Positions 8,145-18,914 of a stretch of 64,000 bases of DNA are shown in pieces. A model generated the notes under the pieces. It was not told where the DNA came from and did no database searches. It worked only from the letters and a program-made list of their open reading frames with translations. The position numbers and the translations under genes were made by a program. Positions within the stretch are counted from its first letter, which is position 1; every line of letters starts with the position of its first letter. This stretch comes from Bacteroidia bacterium (lineage in GTDB: Bacteria; Bacteroidota; Bacteroidia; J057; JAIXKT01): contig JAIXKT010000054.1 of NCBI GenBank assembly GCA_026932145.1, positions 1 through 64,000 on the forward strand, read 5' to 3'.

Positions 8145-10193
8145 TTAGTCAAAGAAACGCCAATCAACCCCAAAGGAAAACGTTCTTTCTAACATTGGAT
8201 ACCCCAATGTGGTCATATATCCGGGCTTAGGCATACCCTCATTTAAATGGCTCAGGCGAAGATAAACGATTACTGTTTTGATAGTTAAGGTTGCGTAAGT
8301 ATCTAATTGTAAATAACTCCACATAGTTACCGGATTTCTATCAGGGAAAAACTGCTGGGAAGAAGGGTCAAATTTTATTAAACTGAATGAATCAAGGTAA
8401 AGTCCTCTTAACCCAAACGTTAGGTTAGCTGCGTGCTTAAAAACATCTCTTTGAAAGTAAAAATTGCAGGTTGCCCGAAACTTAGGTTGAGTCTGATTAA
8501 CAGCAAAAGCCGCCGAATCTTTTTGCAAAAAATGAAGGTACTTAAACTCCGGCTCTATATGCCAAGAACGCCACTGACACTTTCCGGCTAAATAAACCGT
8601 TGCAACAGAAGTAGGCGTTTGGCTTTGATGGTATTCTAACTTAAAATCAGGATAAATTTGGTTCATTAATTGCTGAAAATAAGCACCTATGGAAAATTTT
8701 TGCTGCTGAATATATCTATTTTGCTGTAGTTTCGGTTTGGTGTTCAGTGCATACTCGACTTGAAGTTGATACAAACTTTCAGGGTTGAATTTTTTTCCAT
8801 CAGATAATATCGTGCTGCCGAAATTCCGTAAGTGAATAATTGCCGGAGCCGTATTAGCAACATCGGCTACAATCTGTATTTTATGGGGAATATATTGAAA
8901 TACAGATAGATGTGATTTATTTGCGTTTTTTAAGTTTTTTTTAAGTGTATCTGAAATTACTATTTCTGTGCTTTTTTCGGGTGCGAACAAATAATCAAAA
9001 TGTAAGCGGGATTCTTTACCCTGAATAGTTTTTTGTGCAAAACGGACGTTACCACTCAATGTACCCAATTGTTCCGAACGAAAAATGAGGTTTGTTTGAT
9101 ATTCATGCACATATTGCGTAAAAGAGTTTTGTTCTAACCGAAAAACATCTTGTTGCATACCAACATTAAAATTGGCTATTAGCTTGCCAAACTTTAATAG
9201 AAATCCGGGACTCACATTTTGGCTTACAACATTGGCATGGTAATCCATAAACAAAACAGAATCTCCTTTCCATGGATAACTCCCTGATGATAAGGTATCT
9301 TTGGGAGAAATTGTAGGGTCTGCATATTGCTGAAAGTATTGTTGCCAGTTAGCATTTAGTAAAATCCCCACATTATTAGGCATAGAATCCGGTTTAAGCA
9401 GTAATACGTGATGGGTTTGGATGCCTTTAGTTCTCCGACTATACTTTGTGCCGGATAGTGCTACGACCTGCGCTTGCTTGAGAAATGCATTTTCAAGAGT
9501 TTTGTTGCTATCCAAAACAGAGCCTCCGTTAAGTTCGTCATTCAGCTGAGAATAATATCCGGCAAAAGTACCTTTATACCTACGGTCAAAGCTCCGGAAA
9601 CAGTTTGTCCAAGATGCCGTAACGTGGTCAGTAGTGTTGTTTAGATAAGCTCCGGAGGCAGTCCTGCGTTTAAACGTTAGAGTAGAATTCCAGATTGGCA
9701 GTATATTTTGAGATACTTCTGCTTCTAAGAGTTGTGTTTTCCGGCTGGCTTGGTCAAAACGGCCTCTTAAATAGGGGGTTTTAGTGTCAAAATATTTTAA
9801 AGCTGTGGCACTTAGGCTATAAACGTCATATTGCCGAGTAAAAGGGTTTTTAAAAAGTTGCGTATTTTGGTATTCATCAGAAAAAGCACCGCTAAGGTGT
9901 TTATAAGGTTTTCCGACCTGCCCAAGATTCCAGCTAAAACCAGCAAGGTACGCCCATTCGTCCCAATAACCAACCGTTAATAAATTTGGATTGTAGAGTT
10001 GAGAATCCGCAGCAAAAGTTACCCACTGGTTTGGGTTGATAATAAATGCCTTAGGGGTAATCATTTTTTTCTTTTGGGCAGAATCTTGCTTAGTAGAATC
10101 TGCTTGAGTAGGATTTTGGGCAACTGCCGAAAGCGTATTCCCAAGAACCAAAATAAGCCCACAAAAAAGGGAAAGATAACGAGCTATAAACAC
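8145..10193 (-). CDS. Putative porin (Porin_10-like outer-membrane beta-barrel)
   Basis: A 682-residue outer-membrane protein resembling the 'putative porin' family of Bacteroidota. It has a signal peptide (residues 1-25, ending AVAQ), a short Gln/Thr/Lys-rich linker, then long alternating beta strands to a C-terminal aromatic residue (WRFFD). It probably forms a channel for small solutes; no substrate can be read. The start is a GTG at 10193. An in-frame TAA (10203-10205) sits 9 bases upstream and no other start codon preserves the signal peptide. That TAA is itself part of the -7 promoter element TAATTTTG, placing the GTG at the predicted +1, so the mRNA is probably leaderless. Confidence 0.75.
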   Translation of the reverse strand: MFIARYLSLFCGLILVLGNTLSAVAQNPTQADSTKQDSAQKKKMITPKAFIINPNQWVTFAADSQLYNPNLLTVGYWDEWAYLAGFSWNLGQVGKPYKHLSGAFSDEYQNTQLFKNPFTRQYDVYSLSATALKYFDTKTPYLRGRFDQASRKTQLLEAEVSQNILPIWNSTLTFKRRTASGAYLNNTTDHVTASWTNCFRSFDRRYKGTFAGYYSQLNDELNGGSVLDSNKTLENAFLKQAQVVALSGTKYSRRTKGIQTHHVLLLKPDSMPNNVGILLNANWQQYFQQYADPTISPKDTLSSGSYPWKGDSVLFMDYHANVVSQNVSPGFLLKFGKLIANFNVGMQQDVFRLEQNSFTQYVHEYQTNLIFRSEQLGTLSGNVRFAQKTIQGKESRLHFDYLFAPEKSTEIVISDTLKKNLKNANKSHLSVFQYIPHKIQIVADVANTAPAIIHLRNFGSTILSDGKKFNPESLYQLQVEYALNTKPKLQQNRYIQQQKFSIGAYFQQLMNQIYPDFKLEYHQSQTPTSVATVYLAGKCQWRSWHIEPEFKYLHFLQKDSAAFAVNQTQPKFRATCNFYFQRDVFKHAANLTFGLRGLYLDSFSLIKFDPSSQQFFPDRNPVTMWSYLQLDTYATLTIKTVIVYLRLSHLNEGMPKPGYMTTLGYPMLERTFSFGVDWRFFD

Positions 10194-10197
10194 AGGG

Positions 10198-10205
10198 CAA
10201 AATTA
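10198..10205 (-). promoter_or_regulatory. -7 element (TAATTTTG) directly before a GTG start
   Basis: Read on the minus strand, TAATTTTG is followed by four bases (CCCT) and then GTG. This is the same spacing as at purN and implies a leaderless transcript. Confidence 0.6.
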
Positions 10206-10318
10206 TTAGGACAAACGTTATCGAATGAAGGCTTTTAGAAAAACACCCTATTTTTAGAAATAAATTTTGACTTCTGGCATAACCGATAACGTTACTCCTG
10301 ATTGCCAAAAATTTTAGC

Positions 10319-10338
10319 ATACTTTCTGAACCACAACT
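10319..10338 (+). repeat. Dispersed repeat copy
   Basis: ATACTTTCTGAACCACAACT is preceded by CCTGATTGCCAAAA and, further upstream, AACGTTA at 10284. This is one of the better copies of the intergenic repeat and lies between divergent genes. Confidence 0.5.
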
Positions 10339-10400
10339 CTAAAAATATCATATTCTTAAACTTTTATTAATTCTTGTATTATTATTTGGGCAACATAATG

Positions 10401-11948
<1,548 letters not shown>

Positions 11949-11950
11949 GC

Positions 11951-12211
11951 ATGAAAACCTTAACGTTAGAGTTGGTAACCCCGACTTCTAAAGTCTATAG
12001 CGGCGATGCAATCGCGGTAGTAGCCCCAGGAACAGAAGGTAGCTTTGAAATTCTATACAACCACGCACCTATGATCTCTTTGTTGGGAACAGGAAAACTG
12101 ATGATTCGCACACCAGACCAACAAGAAAAATACTTCCAAATCCAGGGCGGAACCCTTGAAGTAAATTCAAATAAAGTAATTGTATTAGCTGAAAACATTC
12201 AGTTTTTCTAA
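11951..12211 (+). CDS. atpC: F1F0 ATP synthase subunit epsilon, N-terminal domain only
   Basis: Central-stalk subunit of 86 residues. Only the beta-sandwich domain (LTLELVTPTSKVYSGDA at the start, GSFEILYNHAPMISLLGTG in the middle) is present. The C-terminal helical hairpin that inhibits ATP hydrolysis in longer epsilon subunits is missing, as in other short Bacteroidota homologues. It starts two bases after the atpD stop and ends the operon; the hairpin at 12242-12279 lies 30 bases beyond. Confidence 0.95.
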   Translation: MKTLTLELVTPTSKVYSGDAIAVVAPGTEGSFEILYNHAPMISLLGTGKLMIRTPDQQEKYFQIQGGTLEVNSNKVIVLAENIQFF

Positions 12212-12241
12212 TACAAATTCTAAAAAGCAACATTACTTACC

Positions 12242-12279
12242 CAAAATGCAGCAAGGAATAGATTTCTTGCTGCATTTTG
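12242..12279 (+). terminator. Hairpin downstream of atpDC
   Basis: CAAAATGCAGCAAG (12242-12255) pairs perfectly with CTTGCTGCATTTTG (12266-12279) around a 10-base loop whose ends can extend the stem. There is no separate U-tract beyond the T run inside the stem, so it may act as a terminator or as a 3'-end stabiliser. Confidence 0.6.
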
Positions 12280-12280
12280 A

Positions 12281-12300
12281 GGTTATAGCTCAGAAAGTAT
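12281..12300 (-). repeat. Dispersed repeat copy
   Basis: Read on the minus strand this is ATACTTTCTGAGCTATAACC, preceded by TTGCCAATCTTTTTATT. It is the closest copy to the consensus. Confidence 0.55.
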
Positions 12301-12514
12301 AATAAAAAGATTGGCAATAAATAAGGGCAATATTCCGCTAAAAATATAAATAAGTTGCTTATTTTTAATAAAATAGATATTTTATTACAGGATAGAAAAT
12401 ATACAATTGTGTCATCTACAGAATTAGTCGTATTTGATTTTAAATGTGATTCAACTTGTTATCATTTAGTGTAGATTCTATGCCATTGTTGAAACTTGAT
12501 AACAGAAATGCACG

Positions 12515-12522
12515 TACCTTTG
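12515..12522 (+). promoter_or_regulatory. -7 element (TACCTTTG) directly before the purN GTG start
   Basis: TACCTTTG is followed by CCGC and then GTG at 12527, so the start codon falls at the predicted +1. A TTG at 12496-12498 lies 16 bases upstream, somewhat close for a -33 element. Confidence 0.6.
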
Positions 12523-12526
12523 CCGC

Positions 12527-13144
12527 GTGAAGAAGCGGGTACAAGTTGGGATTTTTGCTTCGGGAAACGGTACGAACGCACAAACGTTAATTGATTATTT
12601 TCAAAATTCAACGACTGTTGAAATTGCTGCAATATTCAGCAACCGTGCAGATGCTTTTGTGTGTGAACGCGCCCGTAAATCTAACCTTTCCTGCGTTATA
12701 TTCAATAACCAACAGGCTTCTGATGAGGATTACTTGCTGGAAAAGCTACACCAGTATCGCATTCAGCTAATTGTGTTAGCCGGCTATTTACGGCTAATAC
12801 CGGAAAAAATAATCCAGCAATATCCGGAAAGAATTGTAAATGTGCATCCTGCATTATTACCTAAATTTGGCGGCAAAGATATGTATGGCTTAAAAGTCCA
12901 TGAGGCCGTTATGGCAGCCCAAGAGCCGGTTACGGGAGTTACTTTCCATATCGTAAATACGGCCTATGACCAAGGCCGAATTTTATTTCAGGCCGAAACA
13001 CCGATAACCTACCCCACAACCCCAACAGAAATTGCAAAAAAAGTACAAATACTTGAACATCAATATTTTCCAAGGATTATTGAGTCCTTGTCAGAACCTA
13101 TTTATCAACAAATTAATTTAACTCCTGATGGAAAAACGTATTGA
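12527..13144 (+). CDS. purN: Phosphoribosylglycinamide formyltransferase
   Basis: Transfers formyl from 10-formyltetrahydrofolate to GAR in purine synthesis; 205 residues. The ASGNGTN phosphate-binding motif is at residues 11-17, and the catalytic block NVHPALLPKFGG has Asn105 and His107. The catalytic Asp is in the TAYDQG segment. The GTG start is forced: the in-frame stop at 12500-12502 and the absence of any ATG, GTG or TTG in between leave no upstream option, and the conserved N-terminal strand begins five residues in. The GTG lies only four bases after the -7 element, so the message is probably leaderless. It overlaps purH by 17 bases. Confidence 0.95.
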   Translation: MKKRVQVGIFASGNGTNAQTLIDYFQNSTTVEIAAIFSNRADAFVCERARKSNLSCVIFNNQQASDEDYLLEKLHQYRIQLIVLAGYLRLIPEKIIQQYPERIVNVHPALLPKFGGKDMYGLKVHEAVMAAQEPVTGVTFHIVNTAYDQGRILFQAETPITYPTTPTEIAKKVQILEHQYFPRIIESLSEPIYQQINLTPDGKTY

Positions 13145-14642
13145 AACTGCGTTATTGTCTATTTATGACAAAACCAATTTAGAACCACTTGCACGGGCAT
13201 TACACGCAAACGGCGTTCAGTTGTATGCCACTGGTGGTACCTTAGATTATGTAAAAGGAATTTCATTACCCGTTCAGGATGTTAGTCAGGTTACGGGATT
13301 TCCGGCTATTTTAGGAGGTCGAGTAAAAACGTTACACCCGAAGATATTCGGGGGTATTTTAGCTATTCGGGGAAATTCTACCCATGAAGAAGAAGTCTTG
13401 AAGCATGATATTCCGCTATTTGACTTAGTAGTTGTGGATTTATATCCGTTTGAAGAGACTTTGAGAAATACTGCTGACCCAGTAGAAATCATTGAAAAAA
13501 TAGATATTGGAGGCGTTTCATTGATTCGGGCTGCTGCAAAAAACTTTCATGATGTGCTGGTTATTCCGGCTACTCATTATTATGAACAGTTTTTAGCAGA
13601 ATATATTTCCAAACAAGGAAGTTTTTCTGAAATAGATAGAAGAAAATATGCCGGATATGCTTTTCAGCTAACTGCTCGTTATGATTCACTTATCGCTGAT
13701 TGGTTTGAAAGCCCTGTAGAGCAGATTAACTTACATTATGAACCTAAGGTTAAGATGCGTTATGGTGAGAATCCCCATCAAGCAGCTACATTTTTTGGAA
13801 ATTTACAGGAGTGTTTTACCCAGCTACACGGTAAAGAGCTTTCTTACAATAATTTATTAGATATAGATGCGGCATTTCGCTTGATTCGTGAGTTCACTGC
13901 TCCTACTTTTGCAATCATAAAACACACCAATCCCTGCGGGATAGCCAGCCGTTCCACCCCGCTAAATGCTTGGGAAGATGCCTTAGCCTGCGACCCCATT
14001 TCGGCTTTTGGCGGGATTATCATTACCAACCAAGACATTCCCCTAACTGTTGCAGAATCCCTCAATGAAATTTTCTACGAAGTACTCATCGCACCTCATT
14101 TTTCTAAAGAAGCATTAGAACTTCTATCACAGAAAAAAAATCGTATTCTCTTAAAATCTAAACCCGTAAACCTACCCGGAGTAGTTTATCGTTCTTGCTT
14201 AAACGGACTTTTGATGCAGGAATATGATGCCGGATACACACAACCAATTGATTATCAGATAGTAACAACAAAGAAGCCAGCCCAAAATCAGTTTAAAGAT
14301 ATTATTTTTGGGGAAAAAGTTTGCAAGCATTTAAAATCAAATGCCATTGCAATTGTTTATCAAGAGCAACTTATTGGTTCCGGAATTGGGCAAACTTCTC
14401 GTATAGATGCGTTAAACCAAGCCATTCACAAAGCCGAAGCGATGGGATTTATTTTGGAAAACGCGACCTTAGTATCCGATGCTTTCTTTCCGTTTACGGA
14501 CGGAGTTCGTGTAGCTAACGCTGCCGGTATCAAGTTGATAATACAGCCCGGCGGATCTGTACGAGATAAAGAAGTGATTGAATATTGTGAAGAAAACGGA
14601 ATCTGTATGGTATTTACCGGAAACCGCCATTTTCACCATTAA
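13128..14642 (+). CDS. purH: Bifunctional AICAR formyltransferase / IMP cyclohydrolase
   Basis: Catalyses the last two steps to IMP; 504 residues. The N-terminal MGS-like cyclohydrolase domain (about 1-130) has LYATGGTLDYV and GGRVKTLHPKIFGGIL. The C-terminal transformylase domain contains KHTNPCG (catalytic Lys/His) and the DAFFPFTDGV block. It ends in GNRHFHH, the family's usual C-terminus. The start ATG lies inside the end of purN (17-base overlap), indicating translational coupling of two purine enzymes. The next gene follows after five bases. Confidence 0.97.
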   Translation: MEKRIETALLSIYDKTNLEPLARALHANGVQLYATGGTLDYVKGISLPVQDVSQVTGFPAILGGRVKTLHPKIFGGILAIRGNSTHEEEVLKHDIPLFDLVVVDLYPFEETLRNTADPVEIIEKIDIGGVSLIRAAAKNFHDVLVIPATHYYEQFLAEYISKQGSFSEIDRRKYAGYAFQLTARYDSLIADWFESPVEQINLHYEPKVKMRYGENPHQAATFFGNLQECFTQLHGKELSYNNLLDIDAAFRLIREFTAPTFAIIKHTNPCGIASRSTPLNAWEDALACDPISAFGGIIITNQDIPLTVAESLNEIFYEVLIAPHFSKEALELLSQKKNRILLKSKPVNLPGVVYRSCLNGLLMQEYDAGYTQPIDYQIVTTKKPAQNQFKDIIFGEKVCKHLKSNAIAIVYQEQLIGSGIGQTSRIDALNQAIHKAEAMGFILENATLVSDAFFPFTDGVRVANAAGIKLIIQPGGSVRDKEVIEYCEENGICMVFTGNRHFHH

Positions 14643-14647
14643 TAGCC

Positions 14648-15052
14648 ATGAAAAAGCACGCTAAATATCCTAAAAAAAATTATTTTATTCGCAGAACATA
14701 CAGTTTTCGTTATGCTTTAACTGGAATTAAAACCCTGATTTTAACCCAGCCAAATGCACAAATCCACTTTGTCGTTTCTGTTTTTCTGATTTTTTTAGGG
14801 ATATTGATGCACTTAAATTGGTTAGAGTGGTCATTGATTAGCTTGTGTATGGGCTTGGTGTGGGTAGCGGAATCTTTAAATACAGCAGTTGAGTTTATGA
14901 TAGATTTGGTTAGCCCTGATTACCACGAATTAGCTAAGAAAGCTAAAGATGTAGCTGCCGGTGGCGTTTTATTAGCTGCCACAGCCGCTATTTGTGTCGG
15001 CTTATTTGTCTTAGGGCCAAGACTTTGGGCGTTACTCGGTAGCTTATATTAA
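14648..15052 (+). CDS. dgkA: Diacylglycerol kinase / undecaprenol kinase family protein
   Basis: Small integral-membrane lipid kinase of 134 residues. A basic N-terminus (KKHAKYPKKN) precedes three membrane helices at about residues 40-58, 60-78 and 105-130. The family signature E-S-x-N-T-A-x-E (residues 76-83) and the later DxxAGGVLLAA block are intact, so it should be active. In Gram-positive bacteria this family phosphorylates undecaprenol; in proteobacteria it phosphorylates diacylglycerol. The sequence alone does not decide. It follows purH by five bases and is probably co-transcribed. Confidence 0.85.
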   Translation: MKKHAKYPKKNYFIRRTYSFRYALTGIKTLILTQPNAQIHFVVSVFLIFLGILMHLNWLEWSLISLCMGLVWVAESLNTAVEFMIDLVSPDYHELAKKAKDVAAGGVLLAATAAICVGLFVLGPRLWALLGSLY

Positions 15053-15181
15053 TCCTTTGCAGCAGCCACATTTAAAAATATTTTAGGCATCATGACTTCA
15101 CAAACTATAAAAGTTAAGCCTAATTCATTATACAAAAAAACGTAACTTAGCCACAAAATTCATTAACAGGTATTTTTTTCT

Positions 15182-17809
15182 ATGAAAAAAAGCGAATTAA
15201 GTAACTATCTGAAATTTAGAGAGTTTAAAGTATATGGTACAGATGAATGGTACGCAAATGATGAAAAGAAGTATCGTACCGTTTTTGAACAGATGGAAAC
15301 AACTTATGTGTGGACAGAGTTTTCATTCTACAATAAACTCTTTGATGAAAGAAATTGGAATTTAAGTTGTAGCATCAAAGCTTTTCGTAACTCTGATAAC
15401 AGTTTGATATGCGACCAAGATGCCAGCATGGAGATTGTTAAAGAGCTTAACATCGTTTATATCAGAAAGGGCTGGGGGATGGAGAGTGCTGGTGCATTCT
15501 GGACTGCCGGCAGCTATCGCTGGGAGGCATGGATAAATGACGAACTCTTTACCACCACAGAATTTACCGTAAACAACTATGGCATCGTAACGGCACAAGA
15601 AAACCCTTATTTTACCGTAAAACATATTAAAACCTTTGAGTCCGGCTACAATGAACCCGCTATCAATGACCGAGTTTATTACGGCCAATTTGACTCAGAA
15701 GGAACTCGCTATGTGTGGGTAGAATTTACTTTTGAAAATAAACTCAACTATTCTCCTACCAAAAGTAAGTCATGGAAAGGTGAACTTTTCTTCAACTACT
15801 CCGATGATACCGGCCGACTAAAAGGAACAGTTACCCGAAATATAGATATTAATTTAGATACTACAGAATATACCCTAAGTGTTGGTTGGGGTTCTGAAAC
15901 AGCGGGTACTTGGGGTAAAGATAATTTCCGCATGGCCGTTGTCTTTATGGACCAAGTAGTTGCCGTGGCGCCATTCACCGTAGCAGATTCATTCATCTCA
16001 TTAGAAGAATATACTCCCTACACAGGCTTAAATACCTTAACTACCGCCGGTAGCACTACGGCTGCGATAACACCTCCCGAAACCATAGAATCAGTAACCG
16101 AAGAACTTGAATCTATGGTTGGTTTAAATAATATTAAACAAAAGTTAAAAGAATACATCCAGTATCTAAACTTTTTAAAAATTCGCAGCGAAAAAGGGTT
16201 TAGTGATAGCACCCAGATAAACCTACATGCCGTTTTTACAGGAAACCCCGGTACAGGAAAAACAACGGTCGCAAACCTACTTGGTAAGATTTATAAAGTA
16301 TTAGGCTTACTCCCACGCGGGCACGTTCACGAAGTTGACCGCAGCGATATTATTGGAGAATACATAGGCCAAACTGCCCCAAAAATCAAAGATGCAATCG
16401 GAAAAGCGCAAGGCGGAATCCTCTTTATTGATGAAGCCTACTCCCTAACACGAAATAAAGAAGACGGCAAAGACTTCGGGCAAGAAGTAATCGAAATCTT
16501 AGTAAAAGAAATGAATGACCCCAAAAATAACTTTGCAGTCATCGTTGCCGGCTATCCAGAACTCATGGAAAAATTCTTAGATTTTAATCCCGGATTAAAA
16601 TCACGATTCACTGCCGTCTATCATTTTCTGGATTACACCCCGCAAGAACTTATCTTGATAGCAGACTACGCCGCCAACAAACGCAGCGTTACCTTAGAAA
16701 CCGAAGCCAGAGACTTTTTATATACCCGAATTGTAGAAGACTACCGCAATAGAGACGAAACCTTCGGAAACGCCAGATTAGTGCATTCCCTGATAGAAGA
16801 AGCAAAAATGAACTTAGGGCTCAGACTAATGAAATCCCCAGACATTTCAAGCCTGACCAAAGAAGATTTCGCTACCATTAAAGTTGAAGATATTAAAAAG
16901 ATATTTGCTCAAAAAGACAGAATTGTTGCTGATATTCCCATAGATGAAGATTTGCTGCGCGAATCCCTTGCTGAACTTAAAGCTATGGTAGGCTTAGACT
17001 CCGTAAAAAAAGAAATTGATGAGTTAGTTAAATTAGTGCGTTTTTACAGAGAAACTGGACGAGATGTTCGCAAAACCTTTTCCCTACATGCTGTTTTTTC
17101 AGGAAACCCCGGTACCGGAAAAACAACCGTAGCCCGTATTGTTGCCAAAATCTATAAAGCATTGGGAATCTTAGAACGCGGCCACTTAGTAGAAGTAGAT
17201 AGACAAAAACTCATAGCCAGCTACTTAGGCCAAACAGCCGAAAAAACAAATGCCGTAATAGACAAATCTATCGGCGGAATTTTATTCATTGATGAAGCGT
17301 ATGCACTCACTACCAGCGGTGATGACTACGGCAGAGAAGCTGTAGAAGCTATCTTAAAACGTATGGAAGACCAACGCGGCCAATTTGTTGTAATTGTAGC
17401 CGGCTATACAGACCAGATGGAGCAGTTTCTAAACTCTAACCCCGGCCTACGCTCCCGCTTTGATAGGCATTTCTTCTTCCAAGATTACGATGAACATCAA
17501 TTAATGCAAATGGCATTATCCTTATTGGCAGTAGAAAAGTTAAAACCGGATGCCGAAGCACAAGAATACTTAGAACGATTCTTCACCCAAATAGTATCCA
17601 GAAAAGGTAAAAACTTTGGAAACGGCCGCCAAGTACGAAAGGTGATCGAAGCCTCCATCAAAAACCAACATTTACGGCTTGCTACATTATCGCCTTCCCT
17701 ACGTACACCTGAAGCATTATACACGCTGATTTTAGACGATGTGGACGACCTTGTACTGGAAGAGCCCGGCAAAAATCGCAGCAGCATCGGATTTGGCCAA
17801 ACCCAGTAA
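15182..17809 (+). CDS. Tandem CbbX/SpoVK-type AAA+ ATPase with duplicated N-terminal beta-sandwich domain
   Basis: An 875-residue protein. The N-terminal 270 residues are two similar beta-rich units: YVWTEFSFYNKL (42-53) parallels YVWVEFTFENKL (177-188), and KGWGMESAGAFW (96-107) parallels VGWGSETAGTW (234-244). Two CbbX-like AAA+ modules follow, each with GNPGTGKTT (354-362 and 641-649), GGILFIDEA (411-419 and 698-706) and an arginine-finger segment GLKSRF/GLRSRF (471-476 and 755-760). All ATPase residues appear intact in both modules. CbbX-class proteins remodel target proteins; the target here is unknown. There is no signal peptide, so it is cytoplasmic. TAACTTAG at 15143 may be a one-mismatch -7 element. 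A universal stress protein gene follows 67 bases downstream. Confidence 0.85.
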   Translation: MKKSELSNYLKFREFKVYGTDEWYANDEKKYRTVFEQMETTYVWTEFSFYNKLFDERNWNLSCSIKAFRNSDNSLICDQDASMEIVKELNIVYIRKGWGMESAGAFWTAGSYRWEAWINDELFTTTEFTVNNYGIVTAQENPYFTVKHIKTFESGYNEPAINDRVYYGQFDSEGTRYVWVEFTFENKLNYSPTKSKSWKGELFFNYSDDTGRLKGTVTRNIDINLDTTEYTLSVGWGSETAGTWGKDNFRMAVVFMDQVVAVAPFTVADSFISLEEYTPYTGLNTLTTAGSTTAAITPPETIESVTEELESMVGLNNIKQKLKEYIQYLNFLKIRSEKGFSDSTQINLHAVFTGNPGTGKTTVANLLGKIYKVLGLLPRGHVHEVDRSDIIGEYIGQTAPKIKDAIGKAQGGILFIDEAYSLTRNKEDGKDFGQEVIEILVKEMNDPKNNFAVIVAGYPELMEKFLDFNPGLKSRFTAVYHFLDYTPQELILIADYAANKRSVTLETEARDFLYTRIVEDYRNRDETFGNARLVHSLIEEAKMNLGLRLMKSPDISSLTKEDFATIKVEDIKKIFAQKDRIVADIPIDEDLLRESLAELKAMVGLDSVKKEIDELVKLVRFYRETGRDVRKTFSLHAVFSGNPGTGKTTVARIVAKIYKALGILERGHLVEVDRQKLIASYLGQTAEKTNAVIDKSIGGILFIDEAYALTTSGDDYGREAVEAILKRMEDQRGQFVVIVAGYTDQMEQFLNSNPGLRSRFDRHFFFQDYDEHQLMQMALSLLAVEKLKPDAEAQEYLERFFTQIVSRKGKNFGNGRQVRKVIEASIKNQHLRLATLSPSLRTPEALYTLILDDVDDLVLEEPGKNRSSIGFGQTQ

Positions 17810-17876
17810 CAGATAATAACAACAATTTGAAAGTTCGCAACTTACTTTGTAACTTGCACAGTTTTTTAAACAGATC

Positions 17877-18716
17877 ATGAAACTGAACAACATCATCATG
17901 CCTACAGATTTTTCGGAATCTGCAAAATTAGCACTACAATTTACTTCTATTATTGCCAAAAAAGCCGATGCTAAGATCCATTTTGTGCATATCTATAACG
18001 TTCCTTACGCACATTCCGGCACCCCTGATGCTGGCCTAACGATTGATTCTGCCGCTCACACCAAAATAAGAGAGCAACTAAATGCCCAAATGGACGCGCT
18101 TATGGCAGAACCTTATATGCAAGGGATTAAAAGTGATAGACACTTTTTAGCAGATATGGAACCATGGGAATTTGTAGATCGCATTAAAATTGATGCCGGA
18201 CTAATTGCTATGGGAACTCACGGCTCTAAAGGAAATATCTGGAATTCGTGGATGGGAACTAACACGGAAAGAGTTATCCGAAAAGCAAAAATTCCCGTCC
18301 TGAGCATTCCCGTAGGAGCTGTAATAGATTCTATAAAAAGAATTTTGTTCGCTACCGACTTTCAGGATGACTTAGACGAAATCTTCCCGCAAATAATATC
18401 TTTTGCCAACTTTTTTAATGCCAGAATTGATGTAGCTTGTATTATCACACCGGCAAATTATGCTACTTCAAAATATGCAAATGACCAATACAGCATCCTA
18501 AAAGCAAAATATCCCGATGCTAACTTACGCGGATTTATCTATAACGATGTTTCGGTAGAAGAGGGAATTGCTCATATCTGTGCAGATGAAAATATTGACT
18601 TAATTGCGATGCTCACACACGGTCGCACCGGCCTATTGCAACTCATAAAAGGAAGTATTGCCGAAAGCATTTCAAAAAACATCAAAACCCCTCTGCTTAC
18701 CTTTAAACCCAGCTAA
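17877..18716 (+). CDS. Universal stress protein with two Usp domains
   Basis: A 279-residue cytoplasmic protein built of two Usp domains (about 1-148 and 155-279). The first has the ATP-binding pattern MGTHGSKGN followed by a downstream Gly/Thr segment (MGTNTERV). The second has the related LTHGRTGLLQLIKGS. Such proteins respond to starvation, low oxygen or redox stress, often by binding ATP; the trigger here is unknown. It may share a transcript with the AAA+ ATPase gene upstream. It is followed by a perfect 13-bp hairpin shared with the convergent GH31 gene. Confidence 0.9.
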   Translation: MKLNNIIMPTDFSESAKLALQFTSIIAKKADAKIHFVHIYNVPYAHSGTPDAGLTIDSAAHTKIREQLNAQMDALMAEPYMQGIKSDRHFLADMEPWEFVDRIKIDAGLIAMGTHGSKGNIWNSWMGTNTERVIRKAKIPVLSIPVGAVIDSIKRILFATDFQDDLDEIFPQIISFANFFNARIDVACIITPANYATSKYANDQYSILKAKYPDANLRGFIYNDVSVEEGIAHICADENIDLIAMLTHGRTGLLQLIKGSIAESISKNIKTPLLTFKPS

Positions 18717-18807
18717 TTCTGTAAAACGAATAAAAATAATTATTGGGATTTAGGAAATAAAAACTATAAATATAAATTTCAAAAGTAATTAACTATTTGA
18801 TTTTCAG

Positions 18808-18841
18808 TGGTGTTTTTAGGTAATTTCTCCTAAAAACACCA
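18808..18841. terminator. Bidirectional hairpin between convergent genes
   Basis: TGGTGTTTTTAGG (18808-18820) pairs perfectly with CCTAAAAACACCA (18829-18841) around an 8-base loop. It lies between the 3' ends of the stress-protein gene and the GH31 gene, where a two-way terminator is expected. Clear U-tracts are missing on both sides. Confidence 0.6.
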
Positions 18842-18894
18842 TTTGTTCATAATGTCTGTTGTAAGGCCATTCTTTCTTGGCCAATCTCTTTATC

Positions 18895-18914
18895 ATACGT
18901 TCTGGATTATAACC
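18895..18914 (+). repeat. Dispersed repeat, degenerate copy
   Basis: ATACGTTCTGGATTATAACC is preceded by TTGGCCAATCTCTTTATC and closely parallels the copy at 12281. It overlaps the last codons of the GH31 gene. Confidence 0.4.

Larger units (their letters stand above)
12212..12526. other. Intergenic region between atpC and purN
   Basis: No gene is seen in these 315 bases. They contain the atpDC hairpin (12242-12279), a minus-strand copy of the dispersed repeat (12281-12300), a weak AT-rich hairpin (AAATAAG/CTTATTT near 12348-12364) and the purN promoter element (12515-12522). Confidence 0.6.
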
